Shown: positions 8,977 to 18,981 of the stretch, one piece after another
Position numbering within the stretch: position 1 is the first letter of the stretch
How the letters are laid out: the number at the start of each line of letters is the position of its first letter
Assembly: GCA_902779355.1 (NCBI GenBank)
Contig: CACZBF010000012.1
Coordinates: forward strand, 1 to 64,000
Source of the DNA: an uncultured Lachnospiraceae bacterium
GTDB taxonomy: Bacteria > Bacillota > Clostridia > Lachnospirales > Lachnospiraceae
Reading direction: 5' to 3'
DNA: 64,000 nt
Program-made: the position numbers and the translations under genes
Notes under the pieces: generated by a model
What the model saw: the letters and a program-made list of their open reading frames with translations, nothing else
The model's database searches: none
Told to the model about the DNA's origin: nothing

Positions 8977-9038
8977 TTCTAAAATTTTTCTAAATTCATT
9001 TAGAAGCCGTTGTTTTTTCAAGGTCGGTAGCGTATAAT
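8977..9038 (+). promoter_or_regulatory. Promoter of the activase gene with upstream inverted repeat
   Basis: A TTGTTT -35 (9010-9015) and a perfect TATAAT -10 (9033-9038) are 17 bases apart, about 40 bases before the start of the activase gene. Just upstream, the arms TTCTAAA and TTTAGAA (8977-8983 and 8999-9005) form an inverted repeat, which might be an operator for this gene or for the divergent rhomboid-glnS unit. Confidence 0.6.
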
Positions 9039-9077
9039 TGCAAGAGTTGTTGATCAATAAATAATAAGGAACGTAAA

Positions 9078-12000
9078 ATGAACCAGAATCTTGCAAAACT
9101 CGGCATCGACATCGGTTCCACGACCGTCAAGATCGCCGTATTGGATCAGGAAAACAAGCTTCTGTTTTCCGATTATGAACGTCATTTCGCAAATATCCGC
9201 GAGACCCTCTCCGACCTGATCAAAAAGGCTTACGATGCATTGGGGGATCTTCCTGTCGCTCCGATGATCACAGGGTCCGGCGGTCTGACACTCGCAAAGC
9301 ATCTCGACGTCCCCTTTGTACAGGAGGTCATCTCCGTTGCGACCGCATTAAAGGACTATGCGCCACAGACGGATGTCGCGATCGAGCTCGGCGGGGAAGA
9401 TGCCAAGATCATCTATTTCGAAGGCGGCAACGTGGAGCAGCGGATGAACGGCATCTGCGCCGGCGGTACCGGCTCCTTTATCGACCAGATGGCATCTCTC
9501 CTCCAGACCGATGCTTCCGGTCTCAATGAGTATGCCAAGGATTATAAAGAGCTTTATCCCATCGCTGCGCGCTGCGGCGTGTTTGCTAAAACCGATATCC
9601 AGCCGCTGATCAATGAAGGCGCCACCAAGCCGGATCTTTCCGCCTCCATCTTTCAGGCGGTTGTCAACCAGACGATCTCCGGTCTTGCCTGCGGCAAGCC
9701 GATCCGCGGCCATGTCGCATTTCTCGGCGGTCCGCTGCACTTTTTGTCTGAGCTGAAGGCGGCGTTTATCCGCACGCTGAAACTGGACAGCGAGCACGCG
9801 ATCACACCGGACAATTCCCATCTGTTCGCTGCGATCGGATCTGCCTTAAACTGCAAGGAGGATCAGACCTCTACCCTTTCCAAGCTGATGGATCGTCTAT
9901 CCGGCGATATCCATATGGAGTTTGAAGTTGCACGAATGGAGCCGCTTTTCGCCGACCAGGCGGAATATGACGCCTTTTCGGAACGGCATCAGAAGAGCCA
10001 TGTGGAGATCCGCGACCTCACGCAGTATCACGGAGACTGCTATCTCGGCATCGACGCCGGTTCCACCACGACCAAGGTGGCACTTGTCGGCGAGGACGGG
10101 CATCTCCTCTATTCTTATTACACGAATAACAACGGTTCGCCGCTTGCGGCAGCCATCACTTCTTTAAAAGAGATCTTTGAAAAGCTCCCGAAGGATGCGA
10201 AGATCGTGCATTCCTGCTCCACCGGCTACGGCGAAGCCCTGCTGAAAGCCGCGTTGAAACTGGATGAAGGAGAAGTGGAGACGGTCTCCCATTATACCGC
10301 TGCAGCTTTCTTCGATCCGAAGGTCGACTGTATCTTAGACATCGGCGGGCAGGACATGAAGTGCATCAAGATTAAAAACGGCGCCGTGGATTCCGTGCAG
10401 CTCAATGAGGCCTGCTCCTCCGGATGCGGTTCTTTCATTGAGACCTTTGCCAAGTCTTTGAATTACACAGTACAGGACTTTGCAAAAGAAGCACTTTTCG
10501 CAAAACACCCGATCGACCTCGGTACACGCTGTACGGTCTTCATGAATTCCAAGGTCAAGCAGGCGCAAAAGGAAGGCGCATCCGTCGCGGATATCAGCGC
10601 GGGGCTTGCTTATTCCGTCATCAAAAACGCACTGTTCAAGGTCATCAAGCTGACGGATGCTTCCGACCTCGGCACGCATGTCGTTGTGCAGGGCGGCACG
10701 TTCTACAACGATGCGGTACTGCGCAGTTTTGAACGCATCTCCGGCTGCAAGGCAGTCCGTCCGGACATCGCCGGGATCATGGGCGCTTTCGGCGCGGCGT
10801 TGATCGCCAGAGAGCGTCATGTCAAAGGAGAAGAAAGCTCGATGCTCAGCATCGAAGAGATCCGCGCCCTCACCTACGACACGAAACTTGTCCGCTGCCA
10901 GGGCTGCACCAATCATTGTCTTCTCACGATCAATCTCTTTTCCGGCAACCGGCGCTACGTCACCGGCAACCGCTGCGAAAAGGGTCTTGGTATTGAGAAG
11001 AAAAAAGAGGAAGTCCCGAATCTTTTCGCATACAAATACAATCGGATCTTTGATTACGAGCCGCTGTCCGAAGAAGAAGCGACCCGCGGTACCGTCGGAA
11101 TCCCGCGTGTCTTAAACCTGTATGAAAACTATCCGTTCTGGGCTGTCTTTTTCCGGGAGCTCAAGTTCCGCACCGTGCTCTCTCCGGATTCCACCAGAAA
11201 GCTCTATGAAATGGGCATCGAATCCATCCCCAGCGAGTCGGAATGCTATCCGGCGAAGCTTGCGCACGGGCATATCACCTGGCTGATCCGGGAAGGAAAC
11301 GTGGACTTCATCTTTTATCCGGCGATCCCCTACGAGCGGAACGAATTCCCCGAAACCAACAACCATTACAACTGCCCCATCGTCACATCCTATTCCGAAA
11401 ACATCAAAAACAACGTGGATGAGATCACCAGCGGGCAGGTTCGTTTCTTAAATCCATTTTTAAATTTCGGAAATTTTGACCGATTGACAAGCAAATTGCA
11501 GGAGGTCTTCGAGACTGAGTTTGGCATTTCCGCCGCCGAAGTTTCCCATGCGGTAAAAATGGCCTATGCGGAGCAGGAAGCCGTGCGGGATGATATCCGA
11601 CAGAAAGGCGAGGAGATCATCGCAGAGCTCGATCGAACCGGCAAACGCGGCATTGTTCTGGCCGGACGCCCCTATCACTGCGATCCTGAGATCCATCACG
11701 GCATCCCGGAGCTGATCACCTCCTACGGCGTAGCCGTTCTGACCGAGGATGCGGTTTCGCACCTGAATCCGCCGGAAGCACCGCTGATCGTCATGGATCA
11801 GTGGATGTACCATTCCAGGCTCTATGCAGCTGCAAACTACGTGAAAACAAAAGACAATCTGGATCTGATCCAGCTCAATTCCTTCGGGTGTGGCCTGGAC
11901 GCCGTCACCACGGATGAGGTCAGTGACATCCTGACAGATTCCGGCAAGATCTATACCTGCTTAAAGATCGACGAAGTCAACAATCTCGGGGCTGCCCGGA

Positions 12001-13370
12001 TCCGGATCCGCTCTCTTCTGGCTGCGATCCGCGTGCGCGAAAAAGAAAACCGCCCGCGGCAGATCGTGTCCGCAAAATACGAGCGTGTGCTCTTTACCGA
12101 AGAAATGCAGCAGAATTATACGATCCTCTGCCCGCAGATGTCTCCGATCCATTTTGAGATCCTGGTGCCTGCCTTCCGTTCGGTCGGCTACAATCTGGTC
12201 ATCCCGGAGGTGGAGCAAAAAGACCTGATCAATTCGGGTCTGAAATATGTCAACAACGACGCCTGCTATCCGTCCCTAATCGTGGTGGGGCAGATCATGC
12301 ACGCGATCCAGACCGGTCACTACGATATGAATAAAACCGCCGTGCTGATCACGCAGACCGGCGGCGGGTGTCGTGCAAGCAACTATATCGGCTTCATCCG
12401 TCGTGCGCTCCGGCGCGCGGGCTATCCGGATGTGCCCGTGATCTCGCTGAATATGGTCGGATTGGAGAAGAACCCCGGCTTTAAATTCACACCGAAGTTC
12501 ATCCAGCGCGGCCTGTACGGTCTCATCATCGGCGATATCTTTTTACGCTGTGTTTACCGTATGCGCCCCTACGAAAAAGTGCCGGGTACGACCGATGCAC
12601 TGCACCGGAAATGGAAGAAACGTGCGATCGCGTTCCTGACACAGAATCGGATGCTCTCCCACTCTTATTACAAGAAGCTTTGCCGCAGCATCATCCATGA
12701 TTTTGACAATATCGAGATCACGAACGAAAAAAAGCCCCGTGTCGGCATCGTCGGAGAGATCCTGGTGAAGTTCCACCCCGTAGGCAATAACCACCTTGCA
12801 GAGCTCCTCGAAACGGAAGGAGCCGAAGCCGTTGTGCCGGATCTGACGGATTTCATCCTCTATTGCTGCTACAACGCGATCATCAAAGCGGATGAATTCG
12901 GCTTCAGCAAAAAGACCAAGTTCTATAACCAGATGGGGATCAAATTCTTAGAGCAACTGCGCAGTGCGGCTGTGGATGAATTCAAAAAGAGCCGGCATTT
13001 CGAGCCGCCTGCTCATATTGAAGATCTTGCCAAATACGCCGATCCCATCGTTTCTGTCGGGAATCAGACCGGTGAAGGATGGTTTTTGACCGGTGAAATG
13101 ATGGAACTCATCCACGCAGGTGTCCACAACATCGTCTGTACGCAGCCGTTTGCCTGCCTGCCCAACCATATCGTCGGGAAAGGCGTGATCAAAAAGATCC
13201 GCCATGATAATCCGACGGCGAATATCGTCGCGATCGACTACGATCCGGGTGCATCCGAAGTTAACCAGTTGAACCGCATCAAGCTGATGCTCTCGACTGC
13301 ACAGAAGAATCTGGCAGCGGATAGCGGCGATACAACCGACGCAGCCCCCCGCGATGCGGCCAGTGCATAA
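9078..13370 (+). CDS. Two-headed activator ATPase of the 2-hydroxyacyl-CoA dehydratase family (acyl-CoA dehydratase activase-related)
   Basis: A 1430-residue cytoplasmic protein. Residues ~5-265 and ~322-580 are two BadF/BadG/BcrA/BcrD-type ATPase domains, each opening with a phosphate loop ([16 protein letters not shown] and [16 protein letters not shown]). They carry the cysteine turns [11 protein letters not shown] and [11 protein letters not shown] that hold the bridging iron-sulphur cluster in Hgd[10 protein letters not shown] motif near 610 adds more cysteines. DUF2229 (~650-870) and a HgdB-like C-terminal half (~1000-1400) follow. Activators of this group use ATP to fire an electron at very low potential. 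The fused large form is common in Clostridia, but its substrate is unknown. It has its own promoter. Confidence 0.9.
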   Translation: MNQNLAKLGIDIGSTTVKIAVLDQENKLLFSDYERHFANIRETLSDLIKKAYDALGDLPVAPMITGSGGLTLAKHLDVPFVQEVISVATALKDYAPQTDVAIELGGEDAKIIYFEGGNVEQRMNGICAGGTGSFIDQMASLLQTDASGLNEYAKDYKELYPIAARCGVFAKTDIQPLINEGATKPDLSASIFQAVVNQTISGLACGKPIRGHVAFLGGPLHFLSELKAAFIRTLKLDSEHAITPDNSHLFAAIGSALNCKEDQTSTLSKLMDRLSGDIHMEFEVARMEPLFADQAEYDAFSERHQKSHVEIRDLTQYHGDCYLGIDAGSTTTKVALVGEDGHLLYSYYTNNNGSPLAAAITSLKEIFEKLPKDAKIVHSCSTGYGEALLKAALKLDEGEVETVSHYTAAAFFDPKVDCILDIGGQDMKCIKIKNGAVDSVQLNEACSSGCGSFIETFAKSLNYTVQDFAKEALFAKHPIDLGTRCTVFMNSKVKQAQKEGASVADISAGLAYSVIKNALFKVIKLTDASDLGTHVVVQGGTFYNDAVLRSFERISGCKAVRPDIAGIMGAFGAALIARERHVKGEESSMLSIEEIRALTYDTKLVRCQGCTNHCLLTINLFSGNRRYVTGNRCEKGLGIEKKKEEVPNLFAYKYNRIFDYEPLSEEEATRGTVGIPRVLNLYENYPFWAVFFRELKFRTVLSPDSTRKLYEMGIESIPSESECYPAKLAHGHITWLIREGNVDFIFYPAIPYERNEFPETNNHYNCPIVTSYSENIKNNVDEITSGQVRFLNPFLNFGNFDRLTSKLQEVFETEFGISAAEVSHAVKMAYAEQEAVRDDIRQKGEEIIAELDRTGKRGIVLAGRPYHCDPEIHHGIPELITSYGVAVLTEDAVSHLNPPEAPLIVMDQWMYHSRLYAAANYVKTKDNLDLIQLNSFGCGLDAVTTDEVSDILTDSGKIYTCLKIDEVNNLGAARIRIRSLLAAIRVREKENRPRQIVSAKYERVLFTEEMQQNYTILCPQMSPIHFEILVPAFRSVGYNLVIPEVEQKDLINSGLKYVNNDACYPSLIVVGQIMHAIQTGHYDMNKTAVLITQTGGGCRASNYIGFIRRALRRAGYPDVPVISLNMVGLEKNPGFKFTPKFIQRGLYGLIIGDIFLRCVYRMRPYEKVPGTTDALHRKWKKRAIAFLTQNRMLSHSYYKKLCRSIIHDFDNIEITNEKKPRVGIVGEILVKFHPVGNNHLAELLETEGAEAVVPDLTDFILYCCYNAIIKADEFGFSKKTKFYNQMGIKFLEQLRSAAVDEFKKSRHFEPPAHIEDLAKYADPIVSVGNQTGEGWFLTGEMMELIHAGVHNIVCTQPFACLPNHIVGKGVIKKIRHDNPTANIVAIDYDPGASEVNQLNRIKLMLSTAQKNLAADSGDTTDAAPRDAASA

Positions 13371-13388
13371 CTACCGGCACTAACCGCT

Positions 13389-16300
13389 CTATTCTTTCAA
13401 TATACGATGCGCAATGTTGATCACGAAATGCCGGAGAAATCCGGTGTCGCGATGCAGCGACTGCGGAAGTGACGGAATCCGGTTATAAAGAATCTCCAGA
13501 TACTCGTTCTTTTGTCCGCAATCGTCGGTGATCTCCACCGCACAAACACAACCGATCCCGTTTCTCGGGAGGATTTGCTCTGTCAGGATACCGCGCATAG
13601 TTGCGGTATCCTCATCTTTTTCTATGGTGAACTCCACCTTGTCTCCGACTGCAATGTCGTCCGCCTCATCCAGGAATACCTTCACCGAATGCTCGTTCAG
13701 ACGTGTCGTTACGCCGTAATATGTGCCGCCGCCTTCTTTTTTCAGTGTCACCATCTCCGCGTCGATGACCGTCACCGGCTCACTGTTGCTGTCCCGCCCG
13801 TCGACCAGGAAGACCGACATGAGCAGGAAGTAAAGGTTTCTGAACAGCCAGAACAAAAGGATCAACACGCCGAGCGCACGGATCGTCCCGAGCACATAGA
13901 AGGAACGGATGATGCCGAATACAGACAGCCCGATCAGGATCAGGAATGGAATCATCGCCCTGCGGTCGACTTTGCGCTTCGTGCTCCGTTTGGATTTATC
14001 CGTGACGGCAAAGACTTTGGAAGTCCCGCCGAAGGTCTCTTTGAGGACCGGCATCAGCAGGAATGGCATCACGCTCATCTCATAGATCCCACTCCATTTC
14101 AGCGAGATACTGTTTTTACTGAAGGCTCTCAGACAAACGTCCTGCATGATAAACATAGGCAGCCAGAACACCAGCAGATCCATCCAGCTGCACTCAAACA
14201 CCGGGATCGCAAATGCCGCAAACATCAACGGTGACAGCAGGTAGATCAGGCTTTTCAGCGGCGAATACCAATAGATCACCGAACTCCAATAACTGAATTT
14301 CTGCGCGATCGACAGTTCCTTTCTCCGGAAAAGCTTCAGGCTCTTTCCGGTACTGATCACGCCTCTTCCCCAGCGCGAACGCTGCTGGATATGTTCTTTA
14401 TAGGTATGCGGCGTCGTCCCGCTTGCAAGCGGTTCCGGCGTTGCAAGACTGACAAAGCCCGCGGACTCAATCAGTACACCCGTCGCAAAATCTTCTGTGA
14501 TCGATCCGGTATAGAAGCCTCCGACGGCTTCCAGAGCCTCTCTGGAAAGCACCGTATTGGAACCGCCGTAAATGACGCTGTTCGTCGCAGTTTTCGCCAC
14601 CTCAATGGTACGATAGAAGAAATCCTGCTCATTCGGTGCCGTCTTTTCCGCGTACAGCGCATGCTGGAACACATCCGGATCATAGAAGCACTGCGGAGTC
14701 TGTAAGAGCCCGAGTTTTATCTGTTTCTCTTCCGGAAGCGCATCCGACCGTTTCTTTGCATCCACAAAGTACGGGATCGTCTTCAGAAGGAAGCAGCTGC
14801 GTGGGATCATGTCCGCATCAAGCGTCACAATATAAGGCGCACTGGTGCGTGCCATGGCACTGTTCAGGTTTCCTGCCTTGGCACCCTTGTTGTCGGGGCG
14901 GTCAAAATAGCCGATCCCCATCTCCTCCGCAAGGGCACGCATCTCAGGTCTGCGGTTGTCATCGCAGAGCCAGATATGCACCTTGGATCGATCCGGGTAT
15001 TTCATATGCACGCAGCCGTTGATGGTTTTTCTCAGCAGCTCCGCCGGTTCGTTGTAGGTTGCAATGAAAATATCCACATCCGGAAACTCGTCATCTGCGA
15101 TCTTCGGCAGAGGATGGTTTTTCTTTCTCATCAAGTTCGCATAAAGCGCCAGAGACTCGATAAAGCCCAACACTTCTACGGCAAGCAGAATGAGGTTGCA
15201 TACGATGGCGACACATCCGCTGGTCTTCGGGATGGAATAAACGACACGCCAGTACAGATACAGGATCGTTGCAAAAACACCGGCCAGCAGCAGGATGCGG
15301 GCGAAGAACTCTTTTACCCGTTCCTTCGACTCCTTCGGGTCGTTCTGCTCATCCTCGTAGAGCATATCATAGGTCTTATGTTTTTTCTTCGTGGATGCCT
15401 GGATCAGAAGCAACAGCACCAGCACGATGCCAAGGAAGATCAGAACATGCAGCGCCATGAACGGCCAGGATCTGGCATGCGCAAAGTCTTTGAAATCCAG
15501 CGTAGCTAAAAAAGCGGGAAGCGTGCCTTTTTGCGCACTACTTCCCGTAGGAACCGGTATATCGATCGGATTCTCTCCTCTGATCAGCTCTCGTACCCAT
15601 TGTCCGCACGGAGTCAGATTGTCCCCTGCCAACGGTTTCGAAGGATCAAAGTATGGCGACAACAGCGCCGAGGACTCGTTTTTGTTGGAAAAACTCCAGA
15701 CTGCAAAACTTACATGATAGGAGCGGAGCAGCGAAAACCACTCAGTGCATGCTGCGTAGTCGATGTTGCCGTCTCCGGTCGATTCCGAAAGCCCGCACTC
15801 GCTGACAAAAATGGGGAATCCTGAAATCAGAGCGCTCTGCAGCTCATTCATCAGATCCCTGCCATGCGTGGACGCATAAAAATGCATGACATACATGATG
15901 TTGCTGTAGTGGAGAGGACTCCGCCTCGGACTCGTCAGGTTCTTGTCATAGTCCGGCGTCCCCACCAGGATCAGGGAGTCGGGACATTTTTGCCGGATCC
16001 GCGGAATGACCTTGTTCGCATAGACCTGGATATCGTTCCAGGTTGTCTCCCCGTTTGGCTCGTTACAGATCTCAAAGATCAGGTTGGGGGAATCCCCGTA
16101 CTCATCGCAGACAATATCAAAAAACTCTTCCGCTTCTGTCAGATAAACGTTGGGATCGTGCTCTTCCAGCACATGCCAGTCCACGATCACATATTGGTCG
16201 GCAGCGATCGCCGCTTCGATCCCCTTTCTTGTCAGTTCCAGGCACAACTCTTTATTGCCTTCCGCATATTCCTTGGAATATACCGCCAGACGGACCAGAT

Positions 16301-16598
16301 TGCAGTCCCAATCCGCAGAAAGTTCTTCAAACAAGGTCTCGTCGATCATGTCCGGAAACCATGTCACACCATGCGAGCTAACACCGCGCAACAACACCGG
16401 CGTCCCGTCTTGGTCTACCAGCTTCCCGCCGCTTTCCGCCAGCTGTCCGTTGACAGAGGGACGCGCATAGAGTGTCTCGTCCTTTGTGACTGTTGCGGTC
16501 TCGGTATCTTTCGTCGCCGCACAGACCGGCACCGCTCCCAGGCAAAGCACTGCGATCAGAATCATCGTGATCATTTTTTTTATTTTTTTCATTCGCAC
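13389..16598 (-). CDS. Single-chain GH5 endoglucanase and cellulose synthase-type glycosyltransferase
   Basis: A 1069-residue fusion. Residues 1-28 are a signal peptide. About 40-340 are a GH5 domain with acid/base E180 (IFEICNEPNG) and nucleophile E267 (IFVSECGLSE). Membrane helices lie at ~381-400, 433-453 and 462-482. GT2 spans ~505-745 with every catalytic mark of BcsA: DD 546-547, DAD 594-596, TED 701-703 and QQRSRW 738-743, plus the gating-loop text FAVTDK (863-868). More helices run to ~932. A beta-rich tail (938-1035) sits where BcsA has its PilZ domain but lacks a clear RxxxR and DxSxxG. It would polymerise a beta-glucan and trim it outside the membrane. Promoter at 16632-16660. Confidence 0.88.
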   Translation of the reverse strand: MRMKKIKKMITMILIAVLCLGAVPVCAATKDTETATVTKDETLYARPSVNGQLAESGGKLVDQDGTPVLLRGVSSHGVTWFPDMIDETLFEELSADWDCNLVRLAVYSKEYAEGNKELCLELTRKGIEAAIAADQYVIVDWHVLEEHDPNVYLTEAEEFFDIVCDEYGDSPNLIFEICNEPNGETTWNDIQVYANKVIPRIRQKCPDSLILVGTPDYDKNLTSPRRSPLHYSNIMYVMHFYASTHGRDLMNELQSALISGFPIFVSECGLSESTGDGNIDYAACTEWFSLLRSYHVSFAVWSFSNKNESSALLSPYFDPSKPLAGDNLTPCGQWVRELIRGENPIDIPVPTGSSAQKGTLPAFLATLDFKDFAHARSWPFMALHVLIFLGIVLVLLLLIQASTKKKHKTYDMLYEDEQNDPKESKERVKEFFARILLLAGVFATILYLYWRVVYSIPKTSGCVAIVCNLILLAVEVLGFIESLALYANLMRKKNHPLPKIADDEFPDVDIFIATYNEPAELLRKTINGCVHMKYPDRSKVHIWLCDDNRRPEMRALAEEMGIGYFDRPDNKGAKAGNLNSAMARTSAPYIVTLDADMIPRSCFLLKTIPYFVDAKKRSDALPEEKQIKLGLLQTPQCFYDPDVFQHALYAEKTAPNEQDFFYRTIEVAKTATNSVIYGGSNTVLSREALEAVGGFYTGSITEDFATGVLIESAGFVSLATPEPLASGTTPHTYKEHIQQRSRWGRGVISTGKSLKLFRRKELSIAQKFSYWSSVIYWYSPLKSLIYLLSPLMFAAFAIPVFECSWMDLLVFWLPMFIMQDVCLRAFSKNSISLKWSGIYEMSVMPFLLMPVLKETFGGTSKVFAVTDKSKRSTKRKVDRRAMIPFLILIGLSVFGIIRSFYVLGTIRALGVLILLFWLFRNLYFLLMSVFLVDGRDSNSEPVTVIDAEMVTLKKEGGGTYYGVTTRLNEHSVKVFLDEADDIAVGDKVEFTIEKDEDTATMRGILTEQILPRNGIGCVCAVEITDDCGQKNEYLEILYNRIPSLPQSLHRDTGFLRHFVINIAHRILKE

Positions 16599-16631
16599 AA
16601 AGCCCCTTTATGCATCCATCTTTGCTAAAAA

Positions 16632-16660
16632 ATAATACTCTCCCAAACCGTATTTGTCCA
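16632..16660 (-). promoter_or_regulatory. Promoter of the GH5-GT2 fusion gene
   Basis: On the minus strand TGGACA (16655-16660) and TATTAT (16632-16637) are 17 bases apart, about 35 bases upstream of the start codon region. Confidence 0.5.
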
Positions 16661-16687
16661 GTCCGCATACACCAATCCACCCTTTAT

Positions 16688-16724
16688 AAAAAAGCCCGGC
16701 AGAGATTGTCTGTCGGGCTTTTTT
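16688..16724 (-). terminator. Bidirectional-looking terminator after htpG
   Basis: A 16-base stem (A6-GCCCGGCAGA against TCTGTCGGGC-T6, with one G-T pair) with a 5-base loop. The flanking A and T runs make it work on either strand; here it ends htpG and separates it from the GH5-GT2 promoter. Confidence 0.85.
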
Positions 16725-16744
16725 CTTGCTTTGGAATGTGGTTT

Positions 16745-18853
16745 CTACTTTGCAAGCGCCAGCATGATCTCGTTGCTGCGGCTGATGAACTTGCTCATCG
16801 CTGCAGGCTCGAGCGGCTGGTTGCTGATCTTTGCCAGATCATAGAGCTGCTCGCAGAACATTGGCACATGTTTGCTGCGGCGATGCTCCAGGATAAACTT
16901 CACAAGCGCGTTGTTTTCGTTCAGGATCAGCGTCTCGTCCTGCGCGCCGCCGAACATGGACATATCCATGCCGCCGACCGCGTACATCTTCATCATGTCC
17001 TGCATTCTCCGACCTTCCTCAGATACGGTAAGAACGGAAGAAATATTATCGTCTTTTAATTTTTCGACACGGATGTTCAGCTTGTCATTCGCAAGCGCTT
17101 TCCGGAAAATCCCGGTCAGGTCGTCCACGACTTCCTTGCTAGTTTCGCCGTCCTCTGCCTTCATGGCATCGGTCAGATCGGAATCGATCCGCATGAACTT
17201 ATAATGCTCATTCCGCTGCTCCAGCTGTGAGATAAAGGAGGTGTCGATCATGCGGTCCAAGATCACGGCCTGCATGCCGTTTTCTTTGAACATCGCAATG
17301 TACTGGCCCTGCTGCTTTTCGTCTGTCACATAGTAGACGGTCTTTCTGGTGTCTTCCTCTTCTTTGTCTGCATCGGCAGCGTCCTTGTCCTCGTCTTTCT
17401 TGATCGGATTACCATCCGCATCGAGGATCTCCGCCTCTTTCTCCTTATCGTCTCCCGCTTCCTTGGATTCCTCTTCTTTCTTCAGGAGCTCCGGCAGCGT
17501 CAGATACTTATGGTCCAGATCCTTGAAAAGGATGTAATCGTTCATCTTGTCGCAGAACTTATCATCCTTTAAGCAGCCGTACTTAATGAACGGGCTGATG
17601 TCATCCCAGAACTTCTCGTAGCTCTCTTTCTCGGTCTTGCACATGCCGGTCAGCTTGTCTGCGACCTTCTTTGTAATGAACTCGGAAATCTTCGTCACGA
17701 ATCCGTCATTCTGCAGCGCGGAACGGGAAACGTTGAGCGGCAGGTCCGGGCAGTCGATGACACCTTTCAGAAGCATCAGAAACTCCGGAATGACTTCTTT
17801 AATGTTGTCCGCGATGAAGACCTGATTGTTGTAGAGCTTGATCATGCCCTCGATGGAATCGTATTCCGTGTTGATCTTCGGGAAATACAGAATCCCCTTG
17901 AGGTTGAACGGATAATCCATGTTCAGATGAATCCAGAACAGCGGCTCCTTAAAATCCTGGAATACTTTACGGTAGAAGGTTTTGTAATCCTCATCCGTGC
18001 ATTCAGACGCATTTTTCGTCCACAGCGGCGTCGTATCGTTGAGCGGTACAGGGCGCTTTACGATCTTGAGTTTCTCCTTGGCCGGGCTGACCTCGACGAT
18101 CTCTTTCTCGCCCTTGTCGTTCTCTTTCTCTTCGGTCTTGGCCTCCTCGTGGATCTCCTCGATCACAGTATCGGTGTCGCGCTTATCCGCTGCATCGATC
18201 GTCTCATACTCGGTCTCGGCGTTCGCCTTTTTCAGATAGATCTCTGTGGGCATGAAAGAGCAGTATTTCTCGATGACCTCACGCGCCCGGTACTCATTGG
18301 CAAACTCCAGGCAGTCCTCATTCAAAAACAGCGTGATCTCGGTGCCGACGGTATCCTTGTCCCCGTCCGTCATGTCAAATTCCGTGCCGCCGTCGCAAGA
18401 CCAGTGCACAGCCTTCGCACCCTCCTGATAGGAAAGGGAGTCGATCGTCACCTCATCCGCAACCATAAACGCCGAGTAAAAACCAAGTCCGAAATGCCCG
18501 ATGATCTGATCATCCGTGCCCTTGTCTTTATACTTCTCGATAAAATCCGTCGCGCCGGAAAAAGCGATGCGGTTGATGTACTCTTCCACCTCGTCCGCTG
18601 TCATGCCGAGTCCGTTATCGATCACTTTGATCGTCTTGTCCTCCGGGCTCACGACAATCTCGATCTTTGCCTTGTAATCGTCCGGGAGCGTATACTCTCC
18701 CATCATATCAAGCTTCTTCAGCTTCGTGATCGCGTCACACCCGTTACTGATCAGCTCGCGGTAAAAAATATCATGATCCGAATACAGCCATTTTTTAATG
18801 ATCGGAAACAGATTTTCGCTGTCGATCGACAGGGTTCCATGTTTTTCTGCCAT
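16745..18853 (-). CDS. htpG: Hsp90-family chaperone HtpG with two charged insertions
   Basis: An ATP-driven dimeric chaperone. With the ATG chosen here the protein has 702 residues (the open frame gives a GTG four codons earlier, but the AGGAGTGAG site suits this ATG). Numbering from that GTG, the GHKL ATP site is intact: N41 in ELISNGCDA, DNGLGM at 83-88, GHFGLGFYSAF at 123-133. Most bacterial HtpG proteins are about 620-640 residues. The extra length is two strongly charged stretches, about 215-268 after the N-domain and 462-508 in the middle domain, rich in E, K and D. They recall the charged linker of eukaryotic Hsp90. The upstream CIRCE element points to HrcA control. Confidence 0.95.
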   Translation of the reverse strand: MAEKHGTLSIDSENLFPIIKKWLYSDHDIFYRELISNGCDAITKLKKLDMMGEYTLPDDYKAKIEIVVSPEDKTIKVIDNGLGMTADEVEEYINRIAFSGATDFIEKYKDKGTDDQIIGHFGLGFYSAFMVADEVTIDSLSYQEGAKAVHWSCDGGTEFDMTDGDKDTVGTEITLFLNEDCLEFANEYRAREVIEKYCSFMPTEIYLKKANAETEYETIDAADKRDTDTVIEEIHEEAKTEEKENDKGEKEIVEVSPAKEKLKIVKRPVPLNDTTPLWTKNASECTDEDYKTFYRKVFQDFKEPLFWIHLNMDYPFNLKGILYFPKINTEYDSIEGMIKLYNNQVFIADNIKEVIPEFLMLLKGVIDCPDLPLNVSRSALQNDGFVTKISEFITKKVADKLTGMCKTEKESYEKFWDDISPFIKYGCLKDDKFCDKMNDYILFKDLDHKYLTLPELLKKEEESKEAGDDKEKEAEILDADGNPIKKDEDKDAADADKEEEDTRKTVYYVTDEKQQGQYIAMFKENGMQAVILDRMIDTSFISQLEQRNEHYKFMRIDSDLTDAMKAEDGETSKEVVDDLTGIFRKALANDKLNIRVEKLKDDNISSVLTVSEEGRRMQDMMKMYAVGGMDMSMFGGAQDETLILNENNALVKFILEHRRSKHVPMFCEQLYDLAKISNQPLEPAAMSKFISRSNEIMLALAK

Positions 18854-18918
18854 TGCTCTACTCACTCCTTTTCAAAAAGAGAAGCCGTTGCCGGCTCTTT
18901 ATTTTTCTCATCCCGATT

Positions 18919-18947
18919 ATCATAAGACAGCAAACAGCAAAAGTCAA
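18919..18947 (-). promoter_or_regulatory. Sigma-A promoter of htpG
   Basis: On the minus strand TTGACT (18942-18947) and TATGAT (18919-18924) are exactly 17 bases apart, about 65 bases before the htpG ATG and 7 bases downstream of the CIRCE element. Confidence 0.75.
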
Positions 18948-18954
18948 CAAAAAA

Positions 18955-18981
18955 TTAGCACTCATTTTGAACGAGTGCTAG
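18955..18981 (-). promoter_or_regulatory. CIRCE element (HrcA operator), overlapping the end of the GH2 gene
   Basis: TTAGCACTC, nine bases, then GAGTGCTAG: the classic CIRCE inverted repeat with one base differing from the perfect arm. It lies just upstream of the htpG -35 and covers the last codons and stop of the GH2 gene. On the minus strand the stem is followed by six T, so the same hairpin could also terminate GH2 transcription. Confidence 0.9.
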
